Of a stretch of DNA of 64,000 nt, positions 60,555 to 64,000 are shown piece by piece. The DNA comes from Sipunculus nudus (Eukaryota > Annelida > Sipuncula > Golfingiida > Sipunculidae), in assembly GCA_026874595.1 (NCBI GenBank), contig CM049315.1, positions 3,842,664 through 3,906,663 on the forward strand, written 5' to 3'. Position 1 is the first letter of the stretch; every line of letters begins with the position of its first letter. Position numbers and translations under genes: made by a program. Below the pieces are notes generated by a model. That model saw only the letters and a list, made by a program, of their open reading frames with translations, was not told the origin of the DNA and did no database searches.

Positions 60555-60890
60555 TTATTTGGTTTGAATGATTTATTGACACAATGTATACATAGTAAGT
60601 ACATTCATGTGGTGTTCTATCTAAGCACATATATAAATATAAACATGTATCAATAGATTGAGCGCAAGCTATTTAAACTTATGAAGCTCACTCCTGAATT
60701 CTAAAGTGATAATTTTCTGATGCATGGAGGTCCAGGAGGGGTGTGATGTTAACATATTGATAACTGAAGTATCATGGAAGATGTGGATAGCATAATGACT
60801 ATGTTTTTACTTGTGATTTGGAAAGTGTAAGATGCCAGTTGAGAGGAGAGAGAGAGTTTTGGTGGGTGTGGGGTGAGTTTGTCAAAATCG
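60555..60890 (+). repeat. Dispersed repeat pair, copy 2 (sister at 3325-3655)
   Basis: Same order of landmarks as the sister copy and the same orientation. It runs directly into the 200-bp tandem repeat at 60913. Confidence 0.65.
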
Positions 60891-60912
60891 TCAAATTCTA
60901 ATGCTTATTTGG

Positions 60913-61640
60913 TGACCTGAATTCAGGTACGTATGTGGAAGTATGATGCAATGAAAGATATTTACTTGGTGTTTGTTTTTTCTCATAATTTATATGTTCT
61001 TTTTGAAATAATATCAATAAAACAAAATAAGTATTTTGTCCATATGCTGGCTTGAATGATTGACCGCCACTGCTCTGTTGTGTAAGGTCTGTCCCCAAAC
61101 GATGATCATCCCCGTGGAATTCAGGTGGACTTAGTGTTCAATAAAATAAATTTACTTGCCGTTTGTTATTTCTCATGATTTATATTTTCTCTTTGAAATA
61201 ATATTAATAAAACAACTGAGACATATTTTGTCCAAATGTGGGTTTGAATGACTGACTGCCACTGCTGCATCGAGCAAAGTCTGTCCCCTGATGATGATAA
61301 TCGTTGTGAATTTCAGGTATGTATGTGGATGTATCATTCAATAAAATATATTTAGTTGGCATTTGTTATTTCTCATAATTTATATGTTCTAATTGAAAAA
61401 ATATTAATAAAACAACAGAGACATATTTTGTCAATATGCTGGTATGAATGACTGACCGACACTGCTGTGTCGTGCAAGGTCTGTCCCCTGACGAAGATAA
61501 TCCTCGTGGAATTCAGGTACGTATGTGGATGTATCAATCAATAAAATATATTCACTTGGTGTTTGTTATTTCTCATAATTAATATGGTCTCTGTTAAATA
61601 ATAGTGTTAAAACAATGAAGACGTCTTGTCAATGTATGTG
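60913..61640. repeat. 200-bp tandem repeat, about 3.6 units
   Basis: The phrase 'gaattcaggt' begins units near 60918, 61117, 61312 and 61513. Each continues with 'caataaaata-attta-ttgg-gtttgttatttctcata', 'aataatattaataaaacaac', 'gacatattttgtc', 'tgaatgactgac' and 'aaggtctgtcccctgacgatgataat'. Diverged units, probably the core repeats of an interspersed element. Confidence 0.85.
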
Positions 61641-62516
61641 TCGTGTAACTAATTACAGTTTAAATAATGCCCCAATTGACCACTTATACAAATAATCAGT
61701 AATCACGGGTTGCACAGTCAGAATAACTTCTACTTTATTGTGACAGTTTAATGTGACACTTGTATAATACATTGGTATATATGACATAAAAATGCAAGTT
61801 ATCCCGCCTACATAGACTGCTATCCCTGCAAGAACCGTTAACCGGGAATTCTGACTTATGTATCATACTGCTGAGCTTTATGGGAATGATTAATTCACGG
61901 TAATTATATGTATGGCCTTATACATGTTGTTCACTGTCATTAAAAACGATTGAAAACAAAGTACCATCCTTGTTTCTGGGGTGGTCAATGTCAATGTGAC
62001 CTAAACACAGTCAAGCCCACTTATTGTCATGTTGGTGGTGCATGCATAAATTATGATAATAACCGGGATGTGACATTATGCGGGCTTCAACATCGATGTC
62101 CTTTAGAGTCATAGAAGAAGCATTTTGTCTCAAATGATATTAAATAAATCATCAACAAAAAGGAAACAGTAACGTTTATGAATATTTTTATTGCACAACG
62201 GCATATCAAATTACCTTTATGTGCACCTGACAATTTATTTCCTGTAAGTTTTGTGCCGCATGCAGCAATAACTGACAAAAATCCGACTATTGCGCCTTAT
62301 TTTCGGGTATCTTATTAATGACTCAAACTTCCATGAATGTCTTTATGATAGGACTGTTGGGGGAGCAGGCATTGTCATGCCATTGTGAACTTTCTGAAGT
62401 TTCGCCGCGATTGAGGTTTTAGACCGAGTATCTCCTCCAGTGCTTACAAAACCTCCAGCTTTTCGTGGACCCTTAAAAGGGGATTTCCAGTCGTAAGTAA
62501 CATTTAGAGCTCATGC
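61641..62516. other. Gene-free stretch, no recognised feature
   Basis: AT-rich, with a chance frame at 62087-62278 on the minus strand and no motif. Confidence 0.45.
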
Positions 62517-64000
62517 TTCATGAGTCACAGGTAGTAGGGATTGCTTGTACCTGTTTATAGGGCAGCTTGATAAAGGATCAACAGAGTCACAGGGAGTAGG
62601 GATTGCTTGTACCTGTTTATAGGGCAGCTTGATAAACCATCAACAAAGTCACAGGGAATAGGTATTGCTTGTATCTGTTTATAGGGCAGCTTGATAAACC
62701 ATCAACAGAGTCACAAGGAATAGGTATTGCTTGTATCTGTTTATAGGGCAGCTTGATAAAGGATCAACAGAGTCACAGGGAATAGGTATTGCTTGTATCT
62801 GTTTATAGGGCAGCTTGATAAACCATCAACAGAGTCACAAGGAATAGGTATTGCTTGTATCTGTTTATAGGGCAGCTTGATAAAGGATCAATAGAGTCAC
62901 AGGGAATAGGTATTGCTTGTACCTGTTTATAGGGCAGCTTGATAAATTATCAACAGAGTCACAGGGAGTAGGGATTGCTTGTACCTGTTTATAGGGCAGC
63001 TTGATTAAGCATCAACAGAGTCACAGGGAATAGGGATTACTTGTACCTGTTTATAGGGCAGCTTGATAAACCATCAACAGAGTCACAGGGAATAGGTATT
63101 GCTTGTATCTGTTTATAGGGCAGCTTGATAAACCATCAACAGAGTCACAAGGAATAGGTATTGCTTGTATCTGTTTATAGGGCAGCTTGATAAAGGATCA
63201 ACAGAGTCACAGGGAATAGGTATTGCTTGTACCTGTTTATAGGGCAGCTTGATAAATTATCAACAGAGTCACAGGGAGTAGGGATCGCTTATACCTGTTT
63301 ATAGGGAAGCTTGATAAAGGATCAACAGAGTCACAGGGAATAGGTATTCCTTGTACCTGTTTATAGGGCAGCTTGATAAATTATCAACAGAGTCACAGGG
63401 AGTAGGGATCGCTTATACCTGTTTATAGGGCAGCTTGATAAAGGATCAACAGAGTCACAGGGAGTAGGGATTGCTTGTACCTGTTTATAAGGCAGCTTGA
63501 TAAAGGATCAACAGAGTCACAGGGAGTAGGGATTGCTTATACCTGTTTATAGGGCAGCTTGATAAAGCATCAACAGAGTCACAGGGAATAGGGATTACTT
63601 GTACCTATTTATAGGGAAGCTTGATAAACCATCAACAGAGTCACAGGGAATAGGTATTGCTTGTACCTGTTTATAGGGCAGCTTGATAAAGCATCAACAC
63701 AGTCACTTAGAATAGGTATTGCTTGTACCTGTTTATAGGGCAGCTTGATAAAGGATCAACAGAGTCACAGAGAATAGGTATTGCTTGTACCTGTTTATAG
63801 GGCAGCTTGATAAAGGATCAACAGAGTCACAGGGAATAGGTATTGCTTGTACCTGTTTAAAGGGCAGCTTGATAAATCATCAACAGAGTCACAGGGAATA
63901 GGGATTGCTTGTACCTGTTTCTAGGGCAGCTTGATAAAGGATCAACAGAGTCACAGGGAATAGGGATTACTTGTACCTGTTTCTAGGGCAGCTTGATAAA
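62517..64000. repeat. 62-bp minisatellite, about 24 copies, running off the window
   Basis: Units of 62 bp with 'acagagtcacaggga', 'taggtattgcttgta', 'cctgtttatagggcagcttg' and 'ataaaggatca'. Variants ('ggagtaggga' against 'ggaataggta', 'aaggatc' against 'aaccatc' and 'aattatc') are interspersed, suggesting repeated block duplications. A 62-bp period excludes long frames. The array is not complete at 64000. Confidence 0.97.

Overview
This window is repeat-dense, AT-rich animal nuclear DNA with no gene that I can recognise. The organism is most likely a bivalve mollusc. That is an inference from the repeat types: short interspersed elements that combine tandem core repeats, an ACGG-type microsatellite and a hairpin 3' end resemble the pearl/DTC84/Helentron-associated elements described in clams and oysters. 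There is also an L2/CR1-like LINE fragment, many minisatellites and poly-C or poly-G tracts. Nothing is bacterial: there are no operons, no ribosome binding sites and no dense coding. No protein-coding exon of a host gene could be supported. Nearly every open frame is either a translated tandem repeat whose unit is a multiple of 3 or a chance frame inside a repeat. || Layout: 0-2.2 kb, three consecutive tails of one interspersed family (called HE-A here). 4.1-4.5 kb, a roughly 400-bp repeat with a second copy at 30.9 kb. 5.0-8.25 kb, a possible 3.3-kb element bounded by inverted repeats and full of AT microsatellites. 9.3-12.1 kb, a 61-bp minisatellite of about 46 copies. 12.6-12.8 kb, a degraded MITE. 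15.1-17.0 kb, a probable complete HE-A element. 18.2 kb, a tRNA-like sequence. 19.0-20.3 kb, a 24-bp minisatellite. 21.1-21.4 kb, a 69-bp x5 array. 22.5-27.3 kb, a tandem segmental duplication whose two copies carry different insertions in the same slot (a 27-bp array in one, a palindrome-repeat element in the other) and in which a 29-bp minisatellite expanded in only one copy. 30.2 kb, a 26-bp array. 31.5-35.8 kb, a candidate 4.3-kb inverted-repeat element with other repeats nested in it. 37.4-38.6 kb, a second HE-B element. 40.4-40.7 kb, a near-perfect PIF/Harbinger-like MITE. 42.0-44.4 kb, an 83/60-bp minisatellite. 46.2-51.0 kb, an HE-A composite with duplicated head and duplicated tail. 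51.7-54.35 kb, a truncated HE-B element followed by a 5'-truncated LINE reverse transcriptase. 54.8-55.9 kb, more HE-A. 57.7-59.3 kb, an element with long inverted termini. 60.1 kb, a mariner-type MITE. 60.9-61.6 kb, a 200-bp repeat. 62.5 kb to the window end, a 62-bp minisatellite that runs off the edge. || The most informative structures are two non-autonomous families with Helentron-like architecture. HE-A has a head carrying the perfect palindrome TGACCCATGGGTCA and the inverted word GCTCAGCTGAC, and a tail with an ACGG microsatellite and a hairpin ending in GTCAGCTGAGC-TAAAA. HE-B is about 1.17 kb and carries six copies of the palindrome GGTGGCGCCACC (or variants) spaced alternately about 149 and 129 bp, closed by a 3' hairpin. 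In both, the inverted repeat lies some distance in from the 5' end but right at the 3' end, an asymmetry typical of Helentron/Helitron2 elements. The only recognisable enzyme remnant is the LINE reverse transcriptase, which lacks its N-terminal half.
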